Shown: positions 8,387 through 16,878, counted from the first letter of the stretch. The stretch is DNA of 64,000 bases from Streptomyces sp. MMBL 11-1 (GCF_028622875.1 NZ_CP117709.1:5769001-5833000); one strand, 5' to 3'. Numbers and translations are program-made. Notes: generated by a model not told the origin, from the letters alone.

Positions 8387-9412
8387 ATGCGCATCGGAAT
8401 TCTCACCGCGGGCGGCGACTGCCCCGGCCTGAACGCAGTGATCCGGTCGGTCGTCCACCGGGCCGTGGTCGGCCACGGCGACGAGGTCATCGGCTTCGAG
8501 GACGGCTTCAAGGGGCTGCTCGACGGCCACTTCCGCCCCCTCGACCTCAACGCGGTCAGCGGCATCCTCGCCCGCGGCGGCACCATCCTCGGCTCGGCCC
8601 GTCTGGAGCGCGACCGGCTGCGCGAGGCCGCCGAGAACTGCGAGGAACTGTCCCGCCGCTACGGCATCGACGCGCTCATCCCGATCGGCGGCGAGGGCAC
8701 GCTCACCGCGGCCCGCATGCTCGCCGACGCGGGCATGCCGGTCGTCGGCGTCCCGAAGACCATCGACAACGACATCTCCTCCACCGACCGGACCTTCGGG
8801 TTCGACACGGCGGTGGGCGTCGCGACCGAGGCCATAGACCGTCTGAAGACCACCGCGGAGTCCCATCAGCGCGTGATGGTCGTCGAGGTCATGGGCCGGC
8901 ACGCGGGCTGGATCGCGCTGGAGTCCGGGATGGCCGGCGGCGCCCACGGCATCTGCCTGCCCGAGCGCCCCTTCGAGGTCGACGACCTGGTCAGGATGGT
9001 CGAGGAGCGGTTCGCGCGCGGCAAGAAGTTCGCCGTCATCTGCGTCGCCGAGGGCGCGCACCCGGCGGAGGGCTCCATGCCGTACGCCAAGGGCGCGATC
9101 GACCAGTACGGCCACGAGCGCTTCCAGGGCATCGGCAACCGCCTGGCCATCGAGCTGGAGACCCGGCTCGGCAAGGAGGCCCGGCCGGTCATCCTCGGCC
9201 ACGTCCAGCGCGGCGGCACGCCGACCGCGTACGACCGGGTGCTCGCCACCCGCTTCGGCTGGAACGCCGTGGAGGCCGTGCACCGCGGCGACTTCGGCCG
9301 GATGACCGCCCTGCGCGGCAACGACATCGCCATGGTCCCGCTCGCCGACGCCGTCACCCAGCTGAAAAGGGTGCCCGCCGAGCGGATGTACGAGGCCGAG
9401 TCCGTCTTCTAG
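8387..9412 (+). CDS. pfkA: ATP-dependent 6-phosphofructokinase
   Basis: 341 residues starting MRIGILTAGGDCPGLN, with AGGAG at 8372-8376 before the ATG. It phosphorylates fructose-6-phosphate to fructose-1,6-bisphosphate. Motifs: GGDCPGLN phosphate-binding loop (9-16), GGEGTLTAARML (ATP site; Gly after the acidic residue indicates ATP rather than PPi), PKTIDNDI catalytic loop with the base Asp, and EVMGRHAGWIAL substrate motif. Length and motifs match the actinobacterial PfkA group. Monocistronic, ended by a hairpin at 9524. Confidence 0.97.
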   Translation: MRIGILTAGGDCPGLNAVIRSVVHRAVVGHGDEVIGFEDGFKGLLDGHFRPLDLNAVSGILARGGTILGSARLERDRLREAAENCEELSRRYGIDALIPIGGEGTLTAARMLADAGMPVVGVPKTIDNDISSTDRTFGFDTAVGVATEAIDRLKTTAESHQRVMVVEVMGRHAGWIALESGMAGGAHGICLPERPFEVDDLVRMVEERFARGKKFAVICVAEGAHPAEGSMPYAKGAIDQYGHERFQGIGNRLAIELETRLGKEARPVILGHVQRGGTPTAYDRVLATRFGWNAVEAVHRGDFGRMTALRGNDIAMVPLADAVTQLKRVPAERMYEAESVF

Positions 9413-9439
9413 AACCTTCCGGCAGGGCCGCACGGACCT

Positions 9440-9525
9440 GGGGAACCGCACGGGCCTGGGAACCCGCACGGGCACGGGCCCGGGGAACCGCACGGGCCGC
9501 ACGGACCTGGGGAACCGCACGGGCC
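9440..9525 (+). repeat. four copies of a GGGGAACCGCACGGGCC-type repeat after pfkA
   Basis: Near-identical 16-17-base units lie at 9440-9456, 9458-9473, 9482-9498 and 9509-9525, the last running into the terminator stem. Three units are identical. They are within the presumed 3' untranslated region of pfkA. Confidence 0.8.
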
Positions 9526-9544
9526 GCACGGGCGGCCCGTGCGG
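9524..9544. terminator. terminator hairpin between pfkA and the XRE regulator
   Basis: CCGCACGGG (9524-9532) pairs perfectly with CCCGTGCGG (9536-9544) around a CGG loop. It lies between convergent genes. Confidence 0.8.
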
Positions 9545-9546
9545 GG

Positions 9547-10251
9547 TCACGCCCCGGCGGTCCGCCAGAACTGCTCCACCACCCGGGCCAGGAACGCCCG
9601 GCCCGCGTCGCCCGTCGACCCGGCGCGTTCCTGACCGGTGCTGCTCCAGCTCAGCGTGGAGACCATCAGGGCCTGGTAGTCGGCGTGCAGCTGTTCCAGC
9701 ACGTCCTGGACCCGCGCCCGGTCCAGCGGGACGATCTTGGCCACCGGGCGGACGTACGCCTGCCAGCGTGTGGTGACCGCGCTGCTCAGCAGCTCCGCCA
9801 GCTCCGCGTCACGGCCCGTCGCCGTCAGGAACTGCGCGGCCGTCAGCCCCAGCGCCCGGCACAGGGCCGCCGACTGCTTCTCGTTGCCCCGCCAGCGCCC
9901 CGACTCCTCCATCCGCAGGTACGAGGCGCCGCTCATCCCCAGCAGGCGGGCCAGGTCGTCCACGGTCAGTTCCCGCGTCATCCGGTGCTCGCGCAGCGTG
10001 GCGGCGGCCGCCAGCAGCTCCCCGGGGGCGCACCAGAGGACGCCGGCGAGGGCGGTCAGCTCACGCTCCCCGGGCGTCGCGAGGCCGCGCTCCCAGGCGA
10101 TGACGGTCTCTGCGCTGATCCGGAGTCCGTACTGGGCGGCGAGCCCGTAGGCGACATGGCCGGGAGCCATCCCCAGAGCCTCGCGGAGACGGCGCGCGGC
10201 GGGGGCGTTGAATGGCGGGGAGGGGTGCACGGGCCCACCGTAGAAGTCCAT
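9547..10251 (-). CDS. XRE-family helix-turn-helix regulator with two HTH domains
   Basis: 234 residues from the ATG at 10251, chosen because upstream codons read as low-quality sequence. Two HTH regions are visible: about residues 15-70 (AARRLREALGM, then TVIAWERGLATPGERELTALAG) and about 85-140 (LTVDDLARLLGMSGASYLRMEESGRW). The rest (about 150-225) is an alpha-helical domain of unknown role. Probably a cytoplasmic DNA-binding protein; target unknown. It lies downstream of the two-component operon but is separated from it by 181 bases containing a palindrome. Confidence 0.85.
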   Translation of the reverse strand: MDFYGGPVHPSPPFNAPAARRLREALGMAPGHVAYGLAAQYGLRISAETVIAWERGLATPGERELTALAGVLWCAPGELLAAAATLREHRMTRELTVDDLARLLGMSGASYLRMEESGRWRGNEKQSAALCRALGLTAAQFLTATGRDAELAELLSSAVTTRWQAYVRPVAKIVPLDRARVQDVLEQLHADYQALMVSTLSWSSTGQERAGSTGDAGRAFLARVVEQFWRTAGA

Positions 10252-10395
10252 TTCCGCCCTGGCTACGGTACGTTCCCCACAGATCACGCTTCGTAGGAAC
10301 CTCCAGCCACGAACCGGGCGGGCGGTACGCGAACACCATCCCACCAGCGCTTTCTTTTGCCGCTCCGAAGGGGCCCGCCCCGGGCGTGAAACCGA

Positions 10396-10413
10396 CCGGC
10401 AAGCGCTTGTCGG
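10396..10413. promoter_or_regulatory. 18-bp near-perfect palindrome around CAAGCGCTTG
   Basis: The core CAAGCGCTTG (10400-10409) is a perfect palindrome, flanked by CCG and CGG arms with one mismatched pair. It lies just after the response regulator stop and upstream of the XRE gene, so it could be an operator of the XRE gene or a transcript end. Confidence 0.4.
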
Positions 10414-10432
10414 CCTCTTCCGCGTTGACCGG

Positions 10433-11107
10433 TCAGCGCCCCGAGGCCAGCCAGCGGTAGTGCAGCTCCGGTCGGCCGACCTGCCCATAATGCGGACGCC
10501 TCGTGGCGCTGCCGACGGTCACGAGGTGCTCCAGATACCGCCGGGCCGTGATCCGCGACATGCCCAGCCGCTCTCCGGCCGCGGCCGCCGTCACCCCTTC
10601 CGGCGACTCCTTCAGCACCCGGGTCACGGACTCCAGCGTCGGGCCGCTGAGCCCCTTGGGGAGCGCGGCCGGATGCGCGACCCGCAGCGCGCCCAGCGCC
10701 CGGTCCACCTCCTCCTGCCCGCTCGCCTCCCCGGCGACGCCCCGGAACTCCGCGTACCGCACCAGCCGGTCCCGCAGCGTGGGGTACGTGAACGGCTTCA
10801 GCACGTACTGCACGACGCCGAGCGACACCCCCTCCCGGACCACCGCGAGATCCCGCGCCGAGGTCACCGCGATCACGTCCGCCCCGTGGCCGGAGGCCCG
10901 CAGCGAGCGCAGCAGCCCGAGCCCGTGCCCGTCGGGCAGATAGAGGTCGAGCAGCAGCAGATCCACCGGCGTCCGCTCCAGCGCCCGCACCGCCGCCGCC
11001 CGGGTGTGCGCCACCGCCGTCACCGTGAAGCCCTCCACCCGCTCCACGTACATCTGGTGGGCGTCGGCGGCCACCGGATCGTCCTCCACCACCAGGACCC
11101 GGATCAT
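10433..11107 (-). CDS. CitB/DcuR-type response regulator
   Basis: 224 residues. The receiver domain (1-120) has acidic residues EDD (8-10), the phospho-acceptor Asp in LLLLDLYLPDGHG (about residue 54), a Thr/Ser in VTSARD and the conserved Lys in LKPFTYP. The C-terminal half has the HTH of the CitB/DpiA group (AAAAGERLGMSRITARRYLEHLV). Its start overlaps the kinase stop (ATGA). It most likely controls the divergent dicarboxylate symporter. Confidence 0.93.
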   Translation of the reverse strand: MIRVLVVEDDPVAADAHQMYVERVEGFTVTAVAHTRAAAVRALERTPVDLLLLDLYLPDGHGLGLLRSLRASGHGADVIAVTSARDLAVVREGVSLGVVQYVLKPFTYPTLRDRLVRYAEFRGVAGEASGQEEVDRALGALRVAHPAALPKGLSGPTLESVTRVLKESPEGVTAAAAGERLGMSRITARRYLEHLVTVGSATRRPHYGQVGRPELHYRWLASGR

Positions 11108-12813
11108 GCGGAGACCTCCTCGTGCGCGGACCCGGGCTCGGACCCGGGTGCGGGTCGCGAACCCGCCGTACGGGCCGGCAGCGGCAACCGCACGGTGAAC
11201 CGCGCGCCGCCGTCCGGGCCCGTGTCCAGCTCCACCGTGCCCCCGTTGCGGTACGCCGCCTGCCGCACCAGCGCCAGCCCGAGCCCGCGGCCCGCCCCGT
11301 GCGTGGACCAGCCGCGCCGGAACACCTCGTCCGCCTCCTCCGGGCCGATGCCCGCCCCGTTGTCCGCGACCCGCAGCAGCAGCTCCCGCTCGTCCGCGAG
11401 CGCGGTCACGGTGACCCGGGCCCGCCCCGCCGGGCCCCCGGGCCCCCGGGGCGCGGGCACCGCCCCGGAGCCGTCGTCGGCGCCGTCCGAAGCCGCTTCC
11501 ACCGCGTTGTCGATCAGATTCCCCAGGATCGTCACCAGATCACGCTGGGCCAGCGAGGGCGGCAGCGCCCCGTCGTCGATCAGGCTGTCCTCCGCGAGCA
11601 CCAGCTCCACGCCGCGCTCGTGCCCCTGGGCCGCCTTCCCCAGCAGCAGCGCCGCCAGCACCGGCTCCTCCACCGCCCCCACCACCCGGTCGGTCAGCGC
11701 CTGGGCCAGCTCCAGCTCCGCCGTCGCGAAGTCCACCGCCTCCTCCACCCGGTCCAGCTCGATCAGCGACACCACGGTGTGCAGCCGGTTCGCCGCCTCG
11801 TGGGCCTGGGAGCGCAGCGCCTGCGTGAAACCGCGCTCGGAGTCCAGCTCACCGGTCAGCGCCTGCAACTCGGTGTGGTCCCGCAGGGTCACCACCGTGC
11901 CGCGCCGCTCACCGCCCACCACCGGACGGGTGTTCACCACCACGACCCGCTCCGCCGTCAGGTGCAGCTCGTCCACCCGCGCCTCCGACGCCAGCAGAGC
12001 CCCGGTCAGCGGCGCGGGCAGGGCCAGCTCGTCGACCGTACGGCCGACCGCCTCCGCGTCCGGACCCAGGCCCAGCAGCTCCCGCCCGGCGTCGTTGATC
12101 AGCGCGATCCGCCGCTGCCCGTCCAGCATCAGCAGCCCCTCGCGCACCGCGTGCAGGGTGGCCTGGTGGTAGTCGTGCAGCCGGCTCAGCTCGGCCGCGT
12201 TCATCCCGTGGGTGTGCCGCCGCAGCCGGGCGTTGATCACGTACGTGCCGATCCCGCCGAGCGCCAGCGCCCCGCCGGCCGCCAGCGCGAGCGCGCCGAG
12301 CTGTTCCCGTACCTGCGAGGAGACCCGGTCCACGGTGATGCCCGCGCTGACCAGGCCGACGATCCGCCCGTCGTCGCGGATCGGGGTCACCACCCGTATC
12401 GAGGGGCCCAGCGTGCCGGTGTACGTCTCGGTGAAGGTCTGCCCGCGCAGGGCCTTCGCGGTGTTCCCGAGGAAGACGTCCCCGATCTGCTCCGTGTCCG
12501 GATGCGTCCAGCGCACCCGCCCGGGGTCCATGATCGTGATGAAGGTGATCCCGGTGTCCTCGCGCACCCGCTCCGCGTACGGCTGGAGTGCGGCGGACGG
12601 GTCCGGGGTACGGATGGCCTCCCGTACGGAAGGGGAGTCGGCCACCGCCAGCGCGGCCACCCGCACCTGCCGGGCGGCCGTCTCCTCGGCCTGCGCGCTG
12701 CCCGAGACGTACGCGAAGACGGCGCACCCCGCCACCACCGCGGCGATGAGCACGACCTGCATGGCGAACAGCTGGCCCGCCAGGGACCGGGGGCGGGTAC
12801 GGGGGAGGCGCAT
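11104..12813 (-). CDS. CitA/DcuS-type sensor histidine kinase
   Basis: 569 residues beginning MRLPRTRPRSLAGQLFAMQ. Domains: membrane helix about 13-35, an extracytoplasmic PAS-like sensor (about 36-170), second membrane helix about 172-192, cytoplasmic PAS (about 215-320), a helical dimerisation region with SQAHEAANRLHTVVSLIEL, and a C-terminal ATPase domain (about 430-560) with DNAVEAA, DNGAGIGPEEA and GRGLGLALVRQA boxes. This architecture is typical of kinases that sense extracellular citrate or C4-dicarboxylates. It is divergent from a dicarboxylate symporter, supporting that role. Confidence 0.93.
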   Translation of the reverse strand: MRLPRTRPRSLAGQLFAMQVVLIAAVVAGCAVFAYVSGSAQAEETAARQVRVAALAVADSPSVREAIRTPDPSAALQPYAERVREDTGITFITIMDPGRVRWTHPDTEQIGDVFLGNTAKALRGQTFTETYTGTLGPSIRVVTPIRDDGRIVGLVSAGITVDRVSSQVREQLGALALAAGGALALGGIGTYVINARLRRHTHGMNAAELSRLHDYHQATLHAVREGLLMLDGQRRIALINDAGRELLGLGPDAEAVGRTVDELALPAPLTGALLASEARVDELHLTAERVVVVNTRPVVGGERRGTVVTLRDHTELQALTGELDSERGFTQALRSQAHEAANRLHTVVSLIELDRVEEAVDFATAELELAQALTDRVVGAVEEPVLAALLLGKAAQGHERGVELVLAEDSLIDDGALPPSLAQRDLVTILGNLIDNAVEAASDGADDGSGAVPAPRGPGGPAGRARVTVTALADERELLLRVADNGAGIGPEEADEVFRRGWSTHGAGRGLGLALVRQAAYRNGGTVELDTGPDGGARFTVRLPLPARTAGSRPAPGSEPGSAHEEVSA

Positions 12814-12889
12814 ACCCCACAGTCTGCCTCGCGGCCGCCGGGCCTTCCCGGGGCGGCCGGAAGCGACCGTGAACGATATGAACGCAAGG

Positions 12890-12903
12890 GTGACCGGGGT
12901 CAC
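12890..12903. promoter_or_regulatory. inverted repeat GTGACC-GG-GGTCAC
   Basis: Perfect 6-bp arms around GG, in the 159-bp divergent region between the sensor kinase and the symporter and 70 bases before the symporter ATG. Candidate binding site of the adjacent response regulator. Confidence 0.5.
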
Positions 12904-12972
12904 AGGGAGGTGGATAGTCACCGAAGCCCCCAGGGACGGGGGCGCGAGCCCACCGAGCCCAGGAGCCCCACC

Positions 12973-14346
12973 ATGGCTGTGGCAGCCAAACAACGGGACC
13001 GAACCCACTACCTGTACATCGCCGTGATCGCCGCCGTGGCGCTCGGCATCCTGGTGGGCTTCGCCGCCCCCGGGGTGGCCGTCGAGCTGAAGCCCATCGG
13101 CGCCGGCTTCGTGAACCTGATCAAGATGATGATCTCGCCGATCATCTTCTGCACGATCGTCCTGGGCGTCGGCTCGGTGCGCAAGGCCGCCAAGGTCGGC
13201 GCGGTCGGCGGCCTGGCGCTGGGCTACTTCCTGGTCATGTCGACCGTGGCCCTCGCCATCGGCCTGCTCGTCGGCAACGTCCTGGAGCCCGGCTCCACCC
13301 TCCACATCACCGAGCAGGCGCGGGCCGCGGGCGAGGCGCAGGCATCGGGCGCGAGCGAGTCCACCGTGGACTTCCTGCTCGGCATCATCCCGACCACCAT
13401 CGTCTCCGCCTTCACCGCGGGCGAGGTCCTCCAGACCCTGCTCGTCGCGCTGCTCGCGGGCTTCGCACTCCAGGCGATGGGCTCGACGGGCGAGCCGATC
13501 ATCCGGGGCATCACCCACATCCAGCGCCTCGTCTTCCGCATCCTCGCCATGATCATGTGGGCCGCCCCGGTCGGCGCGTTCGGCGCGATCGCCGCGGTGG
13601 TCGGCGAGACCGGCCTCGACGCCCTGAAGTCCCTGGCGATCATCATGATCGGGTTCTACGTCACCTGCGCGCTGTTCGTCTTCGTGGTGCTCGGCGTGAT
13701 CCTGCGCCTGGTCGCGGGGGTCAACCTGTTCTCGCTGCTGAAGTACCTGGGCCGTGAGTTCCTGCTCATCCTGTCCACCTCCTCCTCCGAGTCGGCCCTG
13801 CCGCGGCTGATCGCGAAGATGGAGCACCTGGGCGTCAGCAAGCCCGTGGTCGGCATCACCGTGCCGACCGGCTACTCCTTCAACCTCGACGGCACCGCGA
13901 TCTACCTCACGATGTCCTCGTTGTTCATCGCCAACGCGATGGGGGACCCGCTGACCGCGAGCGAGCAGATCTCGCTTCTGATCTTCATGATCATCGCCTC
14001 GAAGGGCGCGGCGGGCGTGACCGGCGCGGGTCTGGCGACCCTGGCCGGCGGGCTCCAGTCCCACCGCCCCGAACTCGTCGACGGCGTCGGCCTGATCGTC
14101 GGCATCGACCGCTTCATGAGCGAGGCCCGCGCGCTGACGAACTTCGCGGGCAACGCGGTCGCCACGGTGCTGGTCGGCCACTGGACCAAGGAGATCGACA
14201 AGGACCGGGTGGGCGAGGTGCTGGCCGGCCGGGTCCCGTTCGACGAGAAGACCCTCGTCGACGACCATGCCCCGGCAGGCGGCTCCGGCGACTCCGGCGA
14301 GGTCCCCGGGCAGCGGGACGCCGCGGAGCAGCCCGCGAAGGTCTGA
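12973..14346 (+). CDS. C4-dicarboxylate:cation symporter (SDF family)
   Basis: 457 residues, the normal length for DctA/GltP-type proteins, with eight or more hydrophobic segments plus re-entrant loops. The family signatures STSSSESALP (about residues 271-280) and GYSFNLDGTAIY (about 300-311) are intact and form the substrate and cation sites. It imports succinate, fumarate or malate (or glutamate/aspartate) with H+ or Na+. AGGAG at 12961 precedes the ATG. Divergent from the CitA/CitB-type system, hence probably induced by its substrate. The last about 30 residues are a Gly/Ser/Glu-rich cytoplasmic tail. Confidence 0.95.
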   Translation: MAVAAKQRDRTHYLYIAVIAAVALGILVGFAAPGVAVELKPIGAGFVNLIKMMISPIIFCTIVLGVGSVRKAAKVGAVGGLALGYFLVMSTVALAIGLLVGNVLEPGSTLHITEQARAAGEAQASGASESTVDFLLGIIPTTIVSAFTAGEVLQTLLVALLAGFALQAMGSTGEPIIRGITHIQRLVFRILAMIMWAAPVGAFGAIAAVVGETGLDALKSLAIIMIGFYVTCALFVFVVLGVILRLVAGVNLFSLLKYLGREFLLILSTSSSESALPRLIAKMEHLGVSKPVVGITVPTGYSFNLDGTAIYLTMSSLFIANAMGDPLTASEQISLLIFMIIASKGAAGVTGAGLATLAGGLQSHRPELVDGVGLIVGIDRFMSEARALTNFAGNAVATVLVGHWTKEIDKDRVGEVLAGRVPFDEKTLVDDHAPAGGSGDSGEVPGQRDAAEQPAKV

Positions 14347-14404
14347 CCCGACTGCCCCGGCACCGCGCCCTCACCACCCTCACAGCCACCGCGGCGCCCC
14401 CACA

Positions 14405-14441
14405 CGAGGACACCCGTACCGCCCCGGTGCGGGTGTCCTCG
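14405..14441. terminator. terminator after the dicarboxylate symporter
   Basis: A 17-bp stem (14405-14421 with 14425-14441, one G-T wobble) with a CCC loop, 60 bases after the stop. Confidence 0.85.
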
Positions 14442-14554
14442 CTTCCCGCTCGCGTCACGGTCCGGCCGAACGGTGCAACCCTCCTTGCCCCGCACGGGTC
14501 TTGAGAGGTGAAGGACCGCAGTCCGCCAGCGAGCCCCACGACCGAAGGACTTCC

Positions 14555-15871
14555 ATGCGCATCACCCCTGCCCGCCGCCGTACCCTGCGTGGCGGGACCG
14601 CCGCCATGGCCGCCACCGCGCTGGTGGCGCTGGGCGCCTCGCCGGCGGCCGCGGAGCCGGAGCCGGACCTCGGCGTCGGAACGATCGCACCGATCAAGGG
14701 GGTTCAGGCCGGAAGCGCGTTCTCCACCCCCCTGACCTTCCTCAACAAGGGGACGGCGGAGGTGCCCGTCTCCTACGTGACGTACGTCGTGTCGCCCGGT
14801 CTCCGGGCGGACGAGATGTACAAGAACTGCAGCTACTACACGATCCCCTCCCACGACGAGATGCCCGACTCCCACGTCGCCGCCTGCAGGATCGACCAGC
14901 CGCTGAAGCCGGGCGTCGTCTACGGGACGGAGAAGCCGCTCTCCCTCAAGGCGCTCGACTCCGCGCTCAACGACGACCTGCGGGTGAGGATCGGCGTCGT
15001 CGAGCCGGACCCGGACGAGGGCGACAGCGGCTCCACCGACCCCGTACAGGGCACCGGTGACCCGCTCACGCTGGTCGAGAAGGGCCCGGCCACCGACGCG
15101 GACCGGGAGAACCACCCCGAACCGGCCGCTTCGGCCGACGTCACCGCGGCGAACACCGCCGACTTCGGCCTGACCGGAGCGGAGCTGGAGGGCGAGGCCG
15201 GCGACGAGGTCACCGCGACGGTGGAGTTCGCCAACAAGGGCCCCGCCCGGGTGCAGGGGGAGATGGGCCGGAGCGTGGCCACCGTCGACATCCGGATCCC
15301 GAAGGGCACGTCCGTCGTCAAGGCGCACGGATACTGCGACGCGGTCACCAAGACGCACTACCGCTGCGGGACCTCGCAGTCCTGGGTGGACGCGGGCGGC
15401 GGCGAGAGCTACCCGTTTGTCCTGCGCATCGACAAGGCGGTCGGCCGCACCACCGGCGAGGTCTCCTTCAGCGGGCAGGAGCGCCCCTTCGACCGGAACG
15501 CGGCCAATGACACCGCACAGATCGTGATCGACACCGGCAAGGCCCCGGGCACCTCCGGCTCCTCCGGTTCCACGGGCGGTACCGGCGGTACGGGGGGTAC
15601 GGGCGGCTCCTCGTCCACCGGAGGCTCCGGTTCCGCCGGCTCCACGAGCGGTACCGGAGGTACCGGAGGGACCGGCACCACCGGCGGCTCCGCCGACGCG
15701 GGCGGTTCGGCGACCGGTGGCGCGACCCCGCAGACGGCCGGCGGCGGCAACCTCGCCGCAACCGGCTCGGACTCCACCGTGCCGCTCGCCGGCATGGCGG
15801 CCGCGGCGGTCGCGGCGGGCGGCGGCATCGTCTGGGCCGTGCGCCGGCGGTCGGCGGCCCACGCCAACTGA
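14555..15871 (+). CDS. secreted protein with C-terminal LAATG sortase signal
   Basis: 438 residues. An N-terminal signal peptide (about 1-32; arginine-rich MRITPARRRTLRGG then a hydrophobic run to ASPAAAE) targets it for export. Two beta-sandwich regions (about 40-155 and 195-330) resemble DUF11-like repeats. A Gly/Ser/Thr-rich stalk (about 335-395, many GGTGG units) leads to LAATG (400-404), a hydrophobic helix and RRR. This is the class E sortase signal (LAxTG) used by streptomycetes, so the protein is probably linked to peptidoglycan. Ligand unknown. GAAGGAC precedes the ATG. Confidence 0.88.
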   Translation: MRITPARRRTLRGGTAAMAATALVALGASPAAAEPEPDLGVGTIAPIKGVQAGSAFSTPLTFLNKGTAEVPVSYVTYVVSPGLRADEMYKNCSYYTIPSHDEMPDSHVAACRIDQPLKPGVVYGTEKPLSLKALDSALNDDLRVRIGVVEPDPDEGDSGSTDPVQGTGDPLTLVEKGPATDADRENHPEPAASADVTAANTADFGLTGAELEGEAGDEVTATVEFANKGPARVQGEMGRSVATVDIRIPKGTSVVKAHGYCDAVTKTHYRCGTSQSWVDAGGGESYPFVLRIDKAVGRTTGEVSFSGQERPFDRNAANDTAQIVIDTGKAPGTSGSSGSTGGTGGTGGTGGSSSTGGSGSAGSTSGTGGTGGTGTTGGSADAGGSATGGATPQTAGGGNLAATGSDSTVPLAGMAAAAVAAGGGIVWAVRRRSAAHAN

Positions 15872-15944
15872 CGGCCTTCCCCTCCCAGCCCTTCCCCTCC
15901 GAGCCCTCCCCTCCCGGCCCGACGCCGACGCCGACGCCCTTGCG

Positions 15945-15960
15945 TTGACCTCGGCGTCAA
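15945..15960. promoter_or_regulatory. TTGAC-N6-GTCAA operator in a MerR-type promoter
   Basis: Perfect inverted repeat TTGAC (15945-15949) and GTCAA (15956-15960), 16 bases before the MerR start. TTGCGT (15940-15945) and TACGTT (15965-15970) are 19 bases apart, the long spacer typical of MerR-activated promoters. The implied start site would be at or next to the ATG, so the transcript may be nearly leaderless. Autoregulation is likely. Confidence 0.5.
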
Positions 15961-15976
15961 GGAATACGTTCGTCCC

Positions 15977-16387
15977 ATGCGAATCGGGGAGCTGGCGAGA
16001 CGGGCCGGGACGACGACGCGGACACTCCGCTACTACGAGTCGCGCGGACTGCTGCCCGCGCGGCGCGCGGAGAACGGCTACCGCAACTACGACGAGGGCG
16101 ACCTGCGTCTCCTCCTCCAGATCCGGACCCTGCAGGACTTCGGGTTCGACCTGGAGGAGACCAGGCCCTTCGTCGACTGCCTGCGCGCCGGTCACCCGGC
16201 CGGGGACTCCTGTCCCGCCTCGCTCGCCGGCTACCGGCGCAAGCTCGACGAGCTGGACGCCCTGATCGGCCAGCTCACGTCGGTGCGCGCCGAGGTCGGC
16301 ACACAGCTCGCCCGAGCCGAACTGGAGGCGTCGGCCGCCCTGCCCGGTGGACCGGAGCCCCGCTGCGAACTGGGAGGACACCCATGA
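15977..16387 (+). CDS. MerR-family regulator paired with thioredoxin
   Basis: 136 residues. The N-terminal winged HTH (MRIGELARRAGTTTRTLRYYE, given here as residues 1-21) is canonical, followed by a helical dimerisation region. Cys68 and Cys79 (C-x10-C) sit where other MerR proteins place their sensor residues, and Cys130 is near the end; it lacks the SoxR iron-sulphur pattern. With the downstream thioredoxin it overlaps by four bases. I infer a thiol-stress or metal sensor controlling its own operon; the signal is not proven by sequence. Confidence 0.9.
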   Translation: MRIGELARRAGTTTRTLRYYESRGLLPARRAENGYRNYDEGDLRLLLQIRTLQDFGFDLEETRPFVDCLRAGHPAGDSCPASLAGYRRKLDELDALIGQLTSVRAEVGTQLARAELEASAALPGGPEPRCELGGHP

Positions 16388-16755
16388 TCCGGACCGAAGA
16401 CGTCACCGATGTCACCGACGTCACCGACGTCACCGAGGAGACCTTCGAGGCGGAGGTGCTGGAGTCGGCGCTGCCCGTCCTGGTCCAGTTCACCGCCGAC
16501 TGGTGCGGACCCTGCCGCCAACTCGCGCCCGTGCTGCGAGAGATCGCCCGCGAGGAGGCCGGCCGGATCAGGATCGTCCAGCTCGACGTCGACCGCGAAC
16601 CCGGGATCACCATCCGGTACGGCGTGCTGGCGACACCCACTCTGATGGTCTTCAGGGCGGGCGAGCCCGTGAAGTCGATCGTCGGCGCCCGGCCGAAGCG
16701 GAGGCTTCTCCAGGAGGTGGAGGACGTCCTCGCCCCGATCGCCCCGCCGACCTGA
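16384..16755 (+). CDS. thioredoxin
   Basis: 123 residues with the active site WCGPC (40-44), the cis-proline in ATPTLMVF and the usual thioredoxin length and spacing. It reduces protein disulfides using NADPH-thioredoxin reductase (not in this window). The ATG overlaps the MerR stop (ATGA). The first about 17 residues, with four VTD-type units, come from a 9-base tandem repeat and are an unusual extension. Confidence 0.95.
   Translation: MIRTEDVTDVTDVTDVTEETFEAEVLESALPVLVQFTADWCGPCRQLAPVLREIAREEAGRIRIVQLDVDREPGITIRYGVLATPTLMVFRAGEPVKSIVGARPKRRLLQEVEDVLAPIAPPT
16399..16434 (+). repeat. four tandem GACGTCACC 9-mers in the thioredoxin N-terminus
   Basis: Units at 16399-16407, 16408-16416 (one change), 16417-16425 and 16426-16434 encode repeated Asp-Val-Thr. 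In-frame, so slippage changes length by three residues. Confidence 0.85.
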
Positions 16756-16831
16756 ACCGTCCCTGACCGCACCGCACCGAACCGCACCGGGCTGAACCGC
16801 ACTGACCTGGACGCTTTCCCGGAAGTGCGTA

Positions 16832-16859
16832 TCTGACAGTCAAGTGGGTTCTGGTCAGA
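16832..16859. promoter_or_regulatory. spaced inverted repeat TCTGAC-N16-GTCAGA
   Basis: Perfect 6-bp arms about 20 bases before the oxidoreductase start. Possible operator; the regulator is not adjacent. The preceding bases (16760-16808) are imperfect repeats of ACCGCACCG. Confidence 0.35.
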
Positions 16860-16878
16860 CGCTGTTCGCCCGCCCAGC

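Noticed and set aside
11122..12972. Long plus-strand open frame antisense to the sensor kinase, fused ahead of the dicarboxylate symporter
   Set aside because: It is Arg/Pro/Gln-rich shadow coding. The kinase on the other strand has full domain matches, and the symporter has its own ATG with AGGAG at 12973.
14114..16381. Long minus-strand frame of 755 codons
   Set aside because: No domain, biased to G/V/R/A; it is the antisense of the sortase substrate and MerR genes.
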